Part shown: in pieces, positions 54,738-62,641 of the stretch
How positions within the stretch are numbered: position 1 is the stretch's first letter
Layout of the letters: every line of letters starts with the position of its first letter
NCBI GenBank assembly: GCA_019931105.1
Contig: JAIOUW010000001.1
Span: 186,001 to 250,000, forward strand
Source of the DNA: Flavobacteriaceae bacterium NBU2977
GTDB lineage: Bacteria; Bacteroidota; Bacteroidia; Flavobacteriales; Flavobacteriaceae
Direction of reading: 5' to 3'
Length of the DNA: 64,000 nt
The notes under the pieces: generated by a model
The model's database searches: none
The model's input: the letters and a program-made list of their open reading frames with translations, nothing else
What the model was told of the DNA's origin: nothing
Made by a program: the position numbers and the translations under genes

Positions 54738-54826
54738 GCAGCCCTGAGGATCTACTACTAAAAATATACTTCTGTCTCATTTTTAGGGTGATTATTTGAA
54801 TTAGCTATCATTATAATCAGGGCTGC
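54738..54826. ncRNA. Possible structured RNA or small palindromic element
   Basis: Outer arms GCAGCCCTGA (54738-54747) and TCAGGGCTGC (54817-54826) pair perfectly over ten bases; inside them CTAAAAAT (54758-54765) and ATTTTTAG (54779-54786) form a second stem. The nested design suits a small RNA or a short mobile palindrome; strand cannot be decided. Confidence 0.3.
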
Positions 54827-54873
54827 ATTTTACATCAAGCTTTAAATTCATCAATCAAATCGTAATAATCAAG

Positions 54874-54904
54874 AAAAACGACCAGCAAAAAGCTGGTCGT
54901 TTTT
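54874..54904. terminator. Terminator downstream of the DUF1579-like gene
   Basis: AAAAACGACCAGC and GCTGGTCGTTTTT pair perfectly over 13 bases around AAAAA, with A and T runs at both ends. Twenty-six bases after the minus-strand stop. Confidence 0.85.
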
Positions 54905-54930
54905 CAATGTGTTCACCAACCTATTGTTAA

Positions 54931-55434
54931 TTATTCCATTTTAGAATATAGGCCGTCAAAAGCAACGTTTACTACTTTATCATTTTCGAGCAACTCCCAA
55001 AGCTGGCGTACCGTTCCGTCATCGTTCAATGTCCAAGTTATTCTATTCACATATTCAGTACCATCGGAACGGGTAAATGTATCGGATGAAAGTATCATCT
55101 GGTTACCCGAACGATTGCCCTTTAGCTTAATAAGACTACCTGTATTATCTACCCAAAGCTGCTCCCACTGCTTTGTGCTCAAATTATAATAATTCATGCT
55201 GGTTCCCGTATTTCCGCTTGTGCCGACCCAATTCTCCAGCAAGAGGCAATTATCTTGTATCTTCTCGATAGTGTTTGAACCGGCCATGGACCCATTTGGG
55301 TTGACGACCCTCCATTTTCCAATCCAAAAATCAAAAGCTTTATGTGATTCTGAACAACAATTGCATACTTCCGATTGCGAATTCACCAAAATCGGAGCCA
55401 ATAAAAACAAAGAAAAAAACAAAATATTCTTCAT
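54931..55434 (-). CDS. Secreted DUF1579-like lipocalin-fold protein
   Basis: A 167-residue exported protein with signal peptide to about residue 20 (APILVNSQ). KAFDFWIGKWRVVNPNGSMA, split in the family as FDFWIGxW, then repeated beta strands (CLLLENWVG, ITWTLNDDGTVRQLWE) fit the DUF1579/lipocalin-like group of Bacteroidota. CNCC just after the signal could bind metal or form a disulfide. Ligand unknown. Confidence 0.7.
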   Translation of the reverse strand: MKNILFFSLFLLAPILVNSQSEVCNCCSESHKAFDFWIGKWRVVNPNGSMAGSNTIEKIQDNCLLLENWVGTSGNTGTSMNYYNLSTKQWEQLWVDNTGSLIKLKGNRSGNQMILSSDTFTRSDGTEYVNRITWTLNDDGTVRQLWELLENDKVVNVAFDGLYSKME

Positions 55435-55463
55435 CCCAGCAGTACTTTGAAATAGTAAGGCTC

Positions 55464-56246
55464 TTAGTTTTCTTGGGAAAGGTAACCTATTACCATATCA
55501 TTGAAGAGCTTTGGTTGCTCAACATTGACCACATGGCCGCAGTGCTCTACCAACAACAAACTGGATGTCTTACTTTTTTGAACCATTTTCTTTACCGAAG
55601 GCAGAAAAAGATAATCTTCACCACCCATCACGTATAAAGTAGGAATCTTTAGGTCAACAGATCTGAAGAAACGGAGCAAAGGGTTTATTTGCGAACCTAA
55701 TCTATACCATCGATCAAACTCTTTTTGATACAATTTCTTGGCCTCTCGAACAAAAAGCAATCTTGATTCCTTATGATTGCTGTCGGGCATAATGGCAAAC
55801 GTAAATAAACGATAAAGCCAAATATAGGGCACCAGCGACCTAAACAAACTACCGAAAGCCATTAGCATTCTAAATCGAAGGTCTAAACGCATGATCGCTC
55901 CGCCCATGACCATACTCGCCACACGATCTGGAAACTTTTCCGCCAAATTTCTGATCAGTACCGTACCCAAAGAAATACCTACAAAATGTGATTTTTCGAT
56001 TTCAAGAAAATCAATGACCTCAACAATATCGTGGGTAATCTTATCGAAATCATATTTTTCGTCGAGCGCATCGCCCAAGGAAAGTTTAGATTTACCATGC
56101 CCCCTTAAATCCAAAAGAAGTACATTGAAGTGTTTTTTAAACTCCCGTACTTGCTTGTACCATATTGAAGAACTTCCTCCCGCACCATGTACGAAGGTCA
56201 CCCAAGTCTGGGATCCTGAATGAAGATGTGTAATATAATTTAGCAA
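55464..56246 (-). CDS. Alpha/beta hydrolase
   Basis: A 260-residue cytoplasmic hydrolase. The oxyanion motif is HGAGGSSSIW near residue 20, LLDLRGHGKSKL follows, the nucleophile Ser is in VGISLGTVL near residue 95, and the catalytic His is in VEHCGHVVNVEQP near residue 238; the acid is likely in VMGGEDYLFL. A generic esterase, lactonase or dehalogenase-like enzyme; the substrate cannot be read from the sequence. Confidence 0.85.
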   Translation of the reverse strand: MLNYITHLHSGSQTWVTFVHGAGGSSSIWYKQVREFKKHFNVLLLDLRGHGKSKLSLGDALDEKYDFDKITHDIVEVIDFLEIEKSHFVGISLGTVLIRNLAEKFPDRVASMVMGGAIMRLDLRFRMLMAFGSLFRSLVPYIWLYRLFTFAIMPDSNHKESRLLFVREAKKLYQKEFDRWYRLGSQINPLLRFFRSVDLKIPTLYVMGGEDYLFLPSVKKMVQKSKTSSLLLVEHCGHVVNVEQPKLFNDMVIGYLSQEN

Positions 56247-56373
56247 AGTGTTCTCGGTACTTATCTAAATTCTTAAGCTGTGCAATGTATTAAAACTTTT
56301 TATATGCCCGTAGCGGGCAAACATAATTTTTTAACAATTTAACCAGCATATTTAAAAAGACACCATGATGTAA

Positions 56374-56676
56374 TTGTTAATAAATCATCAAAAGAACCGA
56401 TTTTTAATGAAATATGTCGATTACCTACATCCAAAAGCTCTTTTCGCCCGTATATTTGAAAGAACAATGTATAATACTATGGAAAAGCAATATTGCAAAG
56501 TAGGTACCGTGACCCCGATCGCCGCTAACAGAAATTCGATACATCTTTTGGAGTATCAGTATCAGAGCTTTTTGGAGAAAGCCAGTAACATGGAGTACAC
56601 CGACACCAAGTTGGTTGAATTTTTTGAGCAGAAGGCACAAAAAATAAAGAAAGTATTGGAAAAAATGATGGGCTAG
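56374..56676 (+). CDS. Small conserved protein of unknown function
   Basis: A 100-residue reading frame. The conserved-looking part begins near residue 37 ([20 protein letters not shown]) and continues as helix to the end ([40 protein letters not shown]). Starts at 56374, 56407 (MKYVDYL) and 56467 (MYNTMEK) are all possible; the last is the tightest. No domain recognised. Its stop overlaps the pyrF stop by four bases in the convergent arrangement. Confidence 0.5.
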   Translation: MLINHQKNRFLMKYVDYLHPKALFARIFERTMYNTMEKQYCKVGTVTPIAANRNSIHLLEYQYQSFLEKASNMEYTDTKLVEFFEQKAQKIKKVLEKMMG

Positions 56677-57494
56677 GCCAAACCTATCAAAATCGCCTCC
56701 ATTTCTTTCTGTATACGTTCGGCCTCATGGGCCGCCCCACTTGCAAAATCAGTATCGTTCGAAGCGTAGATTATACCACGGGATGAATTGACCAACAGTC
56801 CAACCTGTTTGTTCATTCCGTACCGGCAGACTTCTTTTAAACTCCCGCCCTGTGCACCAACACCGGGAACCAGCAAAAAACTATCAGGTACAATTTCCCT
56901 AATCTCTTTCAAATAGCTTGCCTTTGTGGCGCCAACAACGTACATAAGGTTTTCAGCGTTCTTGTAGCCCTTGGAAACCTGTAACACCTTTTTGTAAAGC
57001 TCTTGTCCGTCTATTTTTTCGGTCTGAAAATCATAGGCTCCCTCGTTCGAGGTCAAGGCCAGAAGAATCGTATGTTTATTATCAAAAGTCAAGAAAGGTT
57101 CTACCGAATCTCTGCCCATGTACGGCGCAATGGTCAACGAATCAAAATTAAGGTCTTCGAAAAAAGCCTTTGCATAACGGGTCGAAGTATTACCGATATC
57201 ACCTCTTTTGGCATCGGCGATGGTAAATTGCTCGGGGTAATTGGCATTCAAATAACCAATGGTCTTTTCCAGTGCCTTCCAACCTTTAATTCCGTATGCC
57301 TCGTAAAATGCAATATTAGGCTTATAGGCCACACATAGGTGGTTTGTGGCATCTATTATCGCCTTGTTGAATGAAAATATCGGATCTTCTTCTTTTAATA
57401 AGTGGGGCGGTATTTTATCTAGATCCGTATCAAGGCCGATACAGAGAAAGGAGTTTTTTTTGCGTATTTGCCCCACAAGCTGCTTTGTTGTCAT
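56673..57494 (-). CDS. pyrF: Orotidine 5'-phosphate decarboxylase PyrF
   Basis: A 273-residue enzyme of the long (type 2) PyrF group that makes UMP from OMP in pyrimidine synthesis. [14 protein letters not shown] near residue 17, the catalytic [14 protein letters not shown] near residue 92 and [12 protein letters not shown] near residue 200 are the family blocks. The 84-bp gap to prfA upstream suggests shared transcription with prfA. Confidence 0.95.
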   Translation of the reverse strand: MTTKQLVGQIRKKNSFLCIGLDTDLDKIPPHLLKEEDPIFSFNKAIIDATNHLCVAYKPNIAFYEAYGIKGWKALEKTIGYLNANYPEQFTIADAKRGDIGNTSTRYAKAFFEDLNFDSLTIAPYMGRDSVEPFLTFDNKHTILLALTSNEGAYDFQTEKIDGQELYKKVLQVSKGYKNAENLMYVVGATKASYLKEIREIVPDSFLLVPGVGAQGGSLKEVCRYGMNKQVGLLVNSSRGIIYASNDTDFASGAAHEAERIQKEMEAILIGLA

Positions 57495-57578
57495 AAACTG
57501 AGGTCGTATTGAGGTCGCACGATACTTTGGGTCGCCATAAATTTATAATTAAACGCGATAGGGGAAATTTTCAAAGCC

Positions 57579-58655
57579 CTAGAATATTTCTGAAGCATCC
57601 CTCAATTTTTCTGTATTCTCAACGAGACTCAATTCGTCGATTATTTTTTGAATGTCTCCATCAATTATATTCTGCAGATCATATAGGGTCAAGCCGATTC
57701 TATGATCGGTCACCCTACCCTGCGGATAATTATATGTTCTGATCTTTGCCGAGCGATCGCCACTGCTGACCTGCGAGTTTCTTTTGGCGGCATCTTCTTC
57801 CTGCCTTTTGGCCAGTTCAAGGTCATAAAGCCTCGATCGCAATACCTTGAAAGCCTTTTCTTTGTTCTTATGCTGCGACTTCTGATCTTGGCATTGGGCC
57901 ACCAAACCGGTCGGTAAGTGGGTCAAACGTACCGCAGAATATGTCGTGTTGACCGATTGCCCTCCTGGGCCCGAAGAACAGAAAAAATCAATTCTCACGT
58001 CCTTTGGGTCTATTTGTACATCAAAATCCTCCGCTTCGGGCAGCACCATCACCGTGGCCGCACTCGTATGAACCCTGCCCTGGGTCTCGGTCTGCGGCAC
58101 GCGCTGAACACGATGCACGCCGGCCTCGAATTTCAGGGTTCCGTAAACATCCTCACCGGCAACCTCGAACTGAATCTCTTTGTAACCGCCACTGGTACCC
58201 TCGCTTAAATCGATGACATTGGTCTTCCAACCTTTTGATTCGCAATATTTTGTATACATTCGAAAAAGGTCTCCGGCAAAAATACTCGCCTCGTCACCAC
58301 CGGTACCGGCCCTGATTTCGACGACAACGTCTTTTGCGTCTTCAGGATCTTTGGGTATGAGCATCAACTTGATCTCATCCTCCAATGCCGGCAGCTTCTG
58401 TTGGGCCTCTTCAAGCTGCATCCGAGCCATTTCGAGCATTTCAGGTTCGCTTCCATCAGCAATAATTTCCTCGGCTTCATGTATATTATTTATCAGGTCG
58501 ATATACCTCGAACGCCGATCCATTAAATCCTTAAGGTCTTTATACTCTTTTGTCAATTGCACGTAGCGCTTTTGATCCGATATGATATCGGGTTGTATGA
58601 TAAGATCCGATACCTCATCAAAACGCTGCTTTACAATATTCAATTTATCTACCAT
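57579..58655 (-). CDS. prfA: Peptide chain release factor 1
   Basis: A 358-residue class I release factor for UAA and UAG. The helical domain 1 is followed by the codon-reading and GGQ domains: [20 protein letters not shown], cut at 20, [11 protein letters not shown], and the peptidyl-tRNA hydrolysis motif [11 protein letters not shown] near residue 232. ATG 58655 ([12 protein letters not shown]) gives the usual length; fifteen further codons are open upstream. The gene order prfA-pyrF is often seen in Flavobacteriaceae. Confidence 0.95.
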   Translation of the reverse strand: MVDKLNIVKQRFDEVSDLIIQPDIISDQKRYVQLTKEYKDLKDLMDRRSRYIDLINNIHEAEEIIADGSEPEMLEMARMQLEEAQQKLPALEDEIKLMLIPKDPEDAKDVVVEIRAGTGGDEASIFAGDLFRMYTKYCESKGWKTNVIDLSEGTSGGYKEIQFEVAGEDVYGTLKFEAGVHRVQRVPQTETQGRVHTSAATVMVLPEAEDFDVQIDPKDVRIDFFCSSGPGGQSVNTTYSAVRLTHLPTGLVAQCQDQKSQHKNKEKAFKVLRSRLYDLELAKRQEEDAAKRNSQVSSGDRSAKIRTYNYPQGRVTDHRIGLTLYDLQNIIDGDIQKIIDELSLVENTEKLRDASEIF

Positions 58656-58723
58656 TGGCTTACTTCGCTTGAGGTGCGAATTTACGATAAATTTGTACAT
58701 TTATAGATATCCGTACAATCTCC

Positions 58724-59029
58724 ATGAGGATCTTTCTGAGTTGTAAAACGTACACACTGGCTTTCCATTTTTATAAAAAATTTATACTTTTTTCAACCTT
58801 GTTGACGCTCTTTATCAGGTTTCTCGAACCTCCATCGTTTTTCATAGTTATTGCACTCAAATTTTTATTCTTTGTCGCATTATATGTCTTTTATGTTGAG
58901 ACAAAGTTGGGCCAGTCTTTAGTTTTTTATAGGAATTTTGGAATAGGAAAACCCCACCTTTTTCTAATTTCCTATTTAATGGACATATTGATTACGATAC
59001 TAATTTTTCAGATTTTCGATATATTTTGA
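58724..59029 (+). CDS. Small membrane protein of a mini ABC pair
   Basis: A 101-residue, very hydrophobic protein with about three helices (residues 17-35, 38-58, 78-100). I do not recognise the family. Its stop TGA overlaps the TTG start of an ABC ATPase by four bases, so the two are coupled in translation. I infer it is the membrane partner of that ATPase, although it is far smaller than any usual permease. AT-rich relative to prfA. Confidence 0.6.
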   Translation: MRIFLSCKTYTLAFHFYKKFILFSTLLTLFIRFLEPPSFFIVIALKFLFFVALYVFYVETKLGQSLVFYRNFGIGKPHLFLISYLMDILITILIFQIFDIF

Positions 59030-59691
59030 TTCTCGAGGCCGATAACATAGAATTAAATTTTGAAGGCAGAAGAATTCTTAATGGAATCTACTTAAAGGCC
59101 GAGATAGGGAAAGTGACCGGTATTTTGGGCAGAAATGGTTCTGGCAAAACCTGTTTACTCCGTATTATTTTTGGGGACCTAATGGCAAAATACAAGAATA
59201 TCAGGATAGATGGTCAATATCAAAGCGGTCATCTTTTTCGAACCCATACTACTTCATATCTGCCACAACATCAGCTTTTACCCGGCGACCTGCAAATTGA
59301 AAAGGCTTTTTCATGGTTCAACGTGAGTTGGCAAACATTTACCGCCTTATTTGAGACGTTCAAAACATATTCTAATACAAGGGTAAATGAACTTTCCAGC
59401 GGTGAAATTCGAATTATCGAAACTTATCTAATTCTTATGACGGATAAGAAAATAATTCTTTTGGACGAACCCTTTTCATTCATTGCACCCATTTATATTG
59501 AAAAGTTCAAGCAACTTATCAGTGCAATAAAAAAAAACGCGCTGATTATAATTACCGATCATTTCTATAGGGATATTCTAGAAGTCAGTGATAATGTCTA
59601 CTTTTTAAAAAATGGAAATTCCAAACCAATAAGGTCGAAGAAGGATTTGGAAAGCGAGGGCTATTTGAATTCAAGTTCAGAGGAGCGATAA
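59026..59691 (+). CDS. ABC-type ATPase of a mini ABC pair
   Basis: A 221-residue stand-alone ATPase. Walker A GRNGSGKTC near residue 37, signature ELSSGEIRI, Walker B IILLDEPFSFI with the catalytic Glu, and H-loop ITDHF are in order; the C-terminal 30 residues are polar and unmatched. Start is TTG 59026. It pairs with the small membrane protein encoded just before it. Transported substrate unknown; lipid or bacteriocin-type immunity functions are possible. Confidence 0.75.
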   Translation: MILEADNIELNFEGRRILNGIYLKAEIGKVTGILGRNGSGKTCLLRIIFGDLMAKYKNIRIDGQYQSGHLFRTHTTSYLPQHQLLPGDLQIEKAFSWFNVSWQTFTALFETFKTYSNTRVNELSSGEIRIIETYLILMTDKKIILLDEPFSFIAPIYIEKFKQLISAIKKNALIIITDHFYRDILEVSDNVYFLKNGNSKPIRSKKDLESEGYLNSSSEER

Positions 59692-59722
59692 AATTTTGAA
59701 ATAAAGTAGTCGGTCAATCTAC

Positions 59723-60712
59723 TTAATCCTCCAACAATATCCCATTGCTCCTGTGCATTCTATTTTCGCTATCGACCACGATTACCTCGGTAAGGGCGAG
59801 CTGATTAATAAGTGACAACCCTTGATCTTTACCCATAATAAAGATAGCGGTCGCCAAAGCATCGCACAGTTCGGCACTTTTGGCGAACACATGTACGCTG
59901 TTGATACCTGTTGCGGGGTACCCTGTTCTCGGATCTATGATATGCGAATACTTTTTTCCTTTAAATTCAACATATCGGTCAAGGCTCTGCGAAGTGGCCA
60001 CCGAGGACTCTAAAACAGGTAACCAGGTAAAAATCTTGCTCTTGTTCATGGGGTTTGCAATACCGATCAGCCATTTCTCGCCACTTGCTTTGGTTCCCCA
60101 GGTGGTCAGATCACCGGAAGCATTGATAACGCCCGCAACCACCCGTTTTGAGACCAACAACTCTTTGGCCTTATCAGCGGCATAGCCTTTACCTATGCCA
60201 CCAAAAGAAATTTTCATGCCCGCCACTTTCAAAAAAACCGTGCGCTTCTCTTCATTCAAAACGATATTCTTATAACCAACTTTCGCGATCGACTTTTCAA
60301 TTTCTGCCGGCGTCGGTTCATATTTCATACTTCCATCGAACTTCCATACTTGATCCGACGAAGCAAATGAGATATCAAAGGCACCATCGGTCATTTCAGA
60401 AATTTGAATGGACCGTTCTATAAGCTTGAACAATTCATGGCTGACCTTGACCGGTTTTATACCCGCATTTCTATTGATCATCGAAGTTTCCGATAACGGA
60501 TCCCATGAAGATATCATTTTTTCGATTCGACTGATCTCGGCGGTGGCCTCATCGATATTGATAAAACCTATTTCTTCATTGGCGGCCACAACGGTAATAC
60601 CAAAATCGGTACCCATCAATTTTACCGTTCTTTTGACCGTCACGTATTTACGTTCTTGCGCCAAAGTGGTGATCATACAAAAACCAAAAAAAAGGGGGAT
60701 TAACGCTTTCAC
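59723..60712 (-). CDS. apbE: FAD:protein FMN transferase ApbE
   Basis: A 329-residue exported enzyme that attaches FMN to threonine in proteins such as NqrB, NqrC or RnfG. Signal peptide to about residue 18 (MITTLAQ). MTDGAFDISFASSDQVW near residue 105, SFGGIGKGYAADKA near residue 172 and DPRTGYPATGINSVHV near residue 258 are the family motifs. Its flavoprotein substrate is not encoded in this window. Confidence 0.93.
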   Translation of the reverse strand: MKALIPLFFGFCMITTLAQERKYVTVKRTVKLMGTDFGITVVAANEEIGFINIDEATAEISRIEKMISSWDPLSETSMINRNAGIKPVKVSHELFKLIERSIQISEMTDGAFDISFASSDQVWKFDGSMKYEPTPAEIEKSIAKVGYKNIVLNEEKRTVFLKVAGMKISFGGIGKGYAADKAKELLVSKRVVAGVINASGDLTTWGTKASGEKWLIGIANPMNKSKIFTWLPVLESSVATSQSLDRYVEFKGKKYSHIIDPRTGYPATGINSVHVFAKSAELCDALATAIFIMGKDQGLSLINQLALTEVIVVDSENRMHRSNGILLED

Positions 60713-60893
60713 ACTTTCAACTTGTTAAAAGTGATATTTGTAGGAAGATTAGATCTTTTTATATAACAGTCTCCATAGGCCTTAAATGAATTCGATGCCA
60801 TAGCCGACCCTATTTTTCGTGAGAAAAGCATCAACCAGGTGTAGGCCAGACCCATGTAGGTTACATTTTAGTATTAAGGGTTCGAAGGTCAAT

Positions 60894-61334
60894 TTACTCA
60901 AAAACCCGCAAGATATCTCCCGAAAGTTCTGTTTTAAAAGTTTTCAACTGGCGAGGCGTCTTACTATCAACTTGGTTCAAAGGTGTTCCGTCAAGTCCAA
61001 ATTTAGAACCATGGGTGTCGCAGTAAAAAAAACCTTCATCATTATCGACATAAGTAACCGTGTCATATTGTTCATGGCTGCAAACTTGGCTCGCCGCAAC
61101 AAAATTACCCTGAAGATCCCTGACCACCACGACCAGATTCTTTCGTATGAAGCCCCCATTGTTCGCCAATGGTTCGGCCTCTTCAGATTTCAAATCAATC
61201 GTAAAATCTATACCGGTAGGTTCAGGTACAATCTGTCCGTTAGCTTCATCTTTTGAACAGCCCTGCAAACAGGGAAACGTCAAAGCAAAAGCTGCACCGG
61301 CGCCCAAACTTCTTAAAAAATCCTTTCTTTCCAT
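60894..61334 (-). CDS. Rieske [2Fe-2S] lipoprotein
   Basis: A 146-residue Rieske-type iron-sulfur protein. Cluster ligands are Cys-x-His in VCSHEQY and Cys-x2-His in FYCDTHGSKF. The N terminus MERKDFLRSLGAGAAFALTF, followed by LQGC, combines a weak Tat-like start (single Arg-Lys) with a lipobox. It probably transfers electrons at the membrane outer face. Upstream gene is purM, downstream apbE 182 bases away. Confidence 0.88.
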   Translation of the reverse strand: MERKDFLRSLGAGAAFALTFPCLQGCSKDEANGQIVPEPTGIDFTIDLKSEEAEPLANNGGFIRKNLVVVVRDLQGNFVAASQVCSHEQYDTVTYVDNDEGFFYCDTHGSKFGLDGTPLNQVDSKTPRQLKTFKTELSGDILRVFE

Positions 61335-61385
61335 AGCAAGCCCGTTTACAATAGAAAACGCAGTAATAAGGCTTATCGTATAACT

Positions 61386-62564
61386 TTAGTAAATGAAGGT
61401 GCCATAGGTACTTTGAATGGTCAGTTTTTTGGTCGTATTCTCTTCGACCCTACCGATGATCTGGGCAGTAACTCCAAAGCTCTCCGAAGTTTTTATCAAT
61501 TCATCGGCAATGGCTTCATTCGCATAAATCTCCAATCGATGGCCACAATTGAAAACCTGGTACATTTCCTTCCAGTCGGTGCCCGATTGCTCTTGTATCA
61601 GCCTGAACAAGGGCGGTACCGGAAAAAGATTATCCTTAACGACATGCAGGTTTTCAATAAAATGAAGGATTTTGGTTTGGGCGCCACCACTGCAATGAAC
61701 CATTCCATGGATATCTTTGGAATCATACTTTTCCAATATTTTCTTTACGACCGGGGCATAAGTACGTGTAGGCGAAAGTACCAATTTACCTGCATCAAGA
61801 GGAGACCCCGAGACTTGGTCGGTCAATTTCGAACTACCCGAATAAACCAATTCCGAGGGAACGGAAGGATCATAACTTTCGGGGTATTTTTCGGCAAGAT
61901 ATTTGGAAAACACATCATGCCGGGCAGATGTGAGACCATTACTGCCCATACCGCCATTATATTCATTCTCATAGTTAGCCTGTCCGAACGAGGCCAACCC
62001 GACGATCACGTCTCCAGCCCTAATATTGGCATTGTCGATTACATCACTTCTTTTTAAGCGTGCTGTGACCGTGGAATCTACGATAATGGTACGTACCAAA
62101 TCACCTACGTCAGCTGTTTCGCCGCCCGTTGAGCGAATCGTTATTCCATGTTCGGCCAAATTGGAAATCAATTCTTCGGTACCATTGATAATGGCAGAGA
62201 TTACCTCACCTGGTATCAAGTTCTTGTTTCTTCCGATCGTTGAAGACAACATTATGTTATCGATGGCCCCTACACAGATCAGGTCATCGATATTCATGAC
62301 CAAGGCGTCTTGGGCGATACCTTTCCATACTGAAATATCACCGGTCTCCTTCCAATACATATAAGCCAATGACGACTTGGTTCCGGCACCATCGGCGTGC
62401 ATTACCAAACAATACTCATCATCATTGGTCAAATAATCAGGTACAATTTTACAGAAGGCCTTTGGAAATAGTCCTTTATCAATATTTTTGATGGCATTGT
62501 GCACGTCTTCCTTTGATGCCGAAACGCCCCGTTGATTATACCTTTCACTTGTAGAAGAACCCAT
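61386..62564 (-). CDS. purM: Phosphoribosylformylglycinamidine cyclo-ligase PurM
   Basis: A 392-residue AIR synthetase, step five of purine synthesis. YNQRGVSASKEDVHNAIKNI, HADGAGTKSSLAYMYWKETG, QDALVMNIDDLICVGA and MGSNGLTSARHDVFSKYLAE are the conserved blocks; the extended length is normal for Bacteroidota. Separated from glnN by 77 bases. No purine riboswitch visible. Confidence 0.95.
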   Translation of the reverse strand: MGSSTSERYNQRGVSASKEDVHNAIKNIDKGLFPKAFCKIVPDYLTNDDEYCLVMHADGAGTKSSLAYMYWKETGDISVWKGIAQDALVMNIDDLICVGAIDNIMLSSTIGRNKNLIPGEVISAIINGTEELISNLAEHGITIRSTGGETADVGDLVRTIIVDSTVTARLKRSDVIDNANIRAGDVIVGLASFGQANYENEYNGGMGSNGLTSARHDVFSKYLAEKYPESYDPSVPSELVYSGSSKLTDQVSGSPLDAGKLVLSPTRTYAPVVKKILEKYDSKDIHGMVHCSGGAQTKILHFIENLHVVKDNLFPVPPLFRLIQEQSGTDWKEMYQVFNCGHRLEIYANEAIADELIKTSESFGVTAQIIGRVEENTTKKLTIQSTYGTFIY

Positions 62565-62641
62565 GTAAACTTATTTATGGCAAAAATAACCGAATCATAA
62601 AAAATTCGGCATTAATTTCATTATTAATGGAAAAGCAAGCC

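Larger units (their letters stand above)
54550..54930. other. 381-bp gap with nested hairpins
   Basis: No ORF. Contains the nested inverted repeats at 54738-54826 and the terminator at 54874-54904. The rest is AT-rich with no clear promoter box. Confidence 0.5.
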
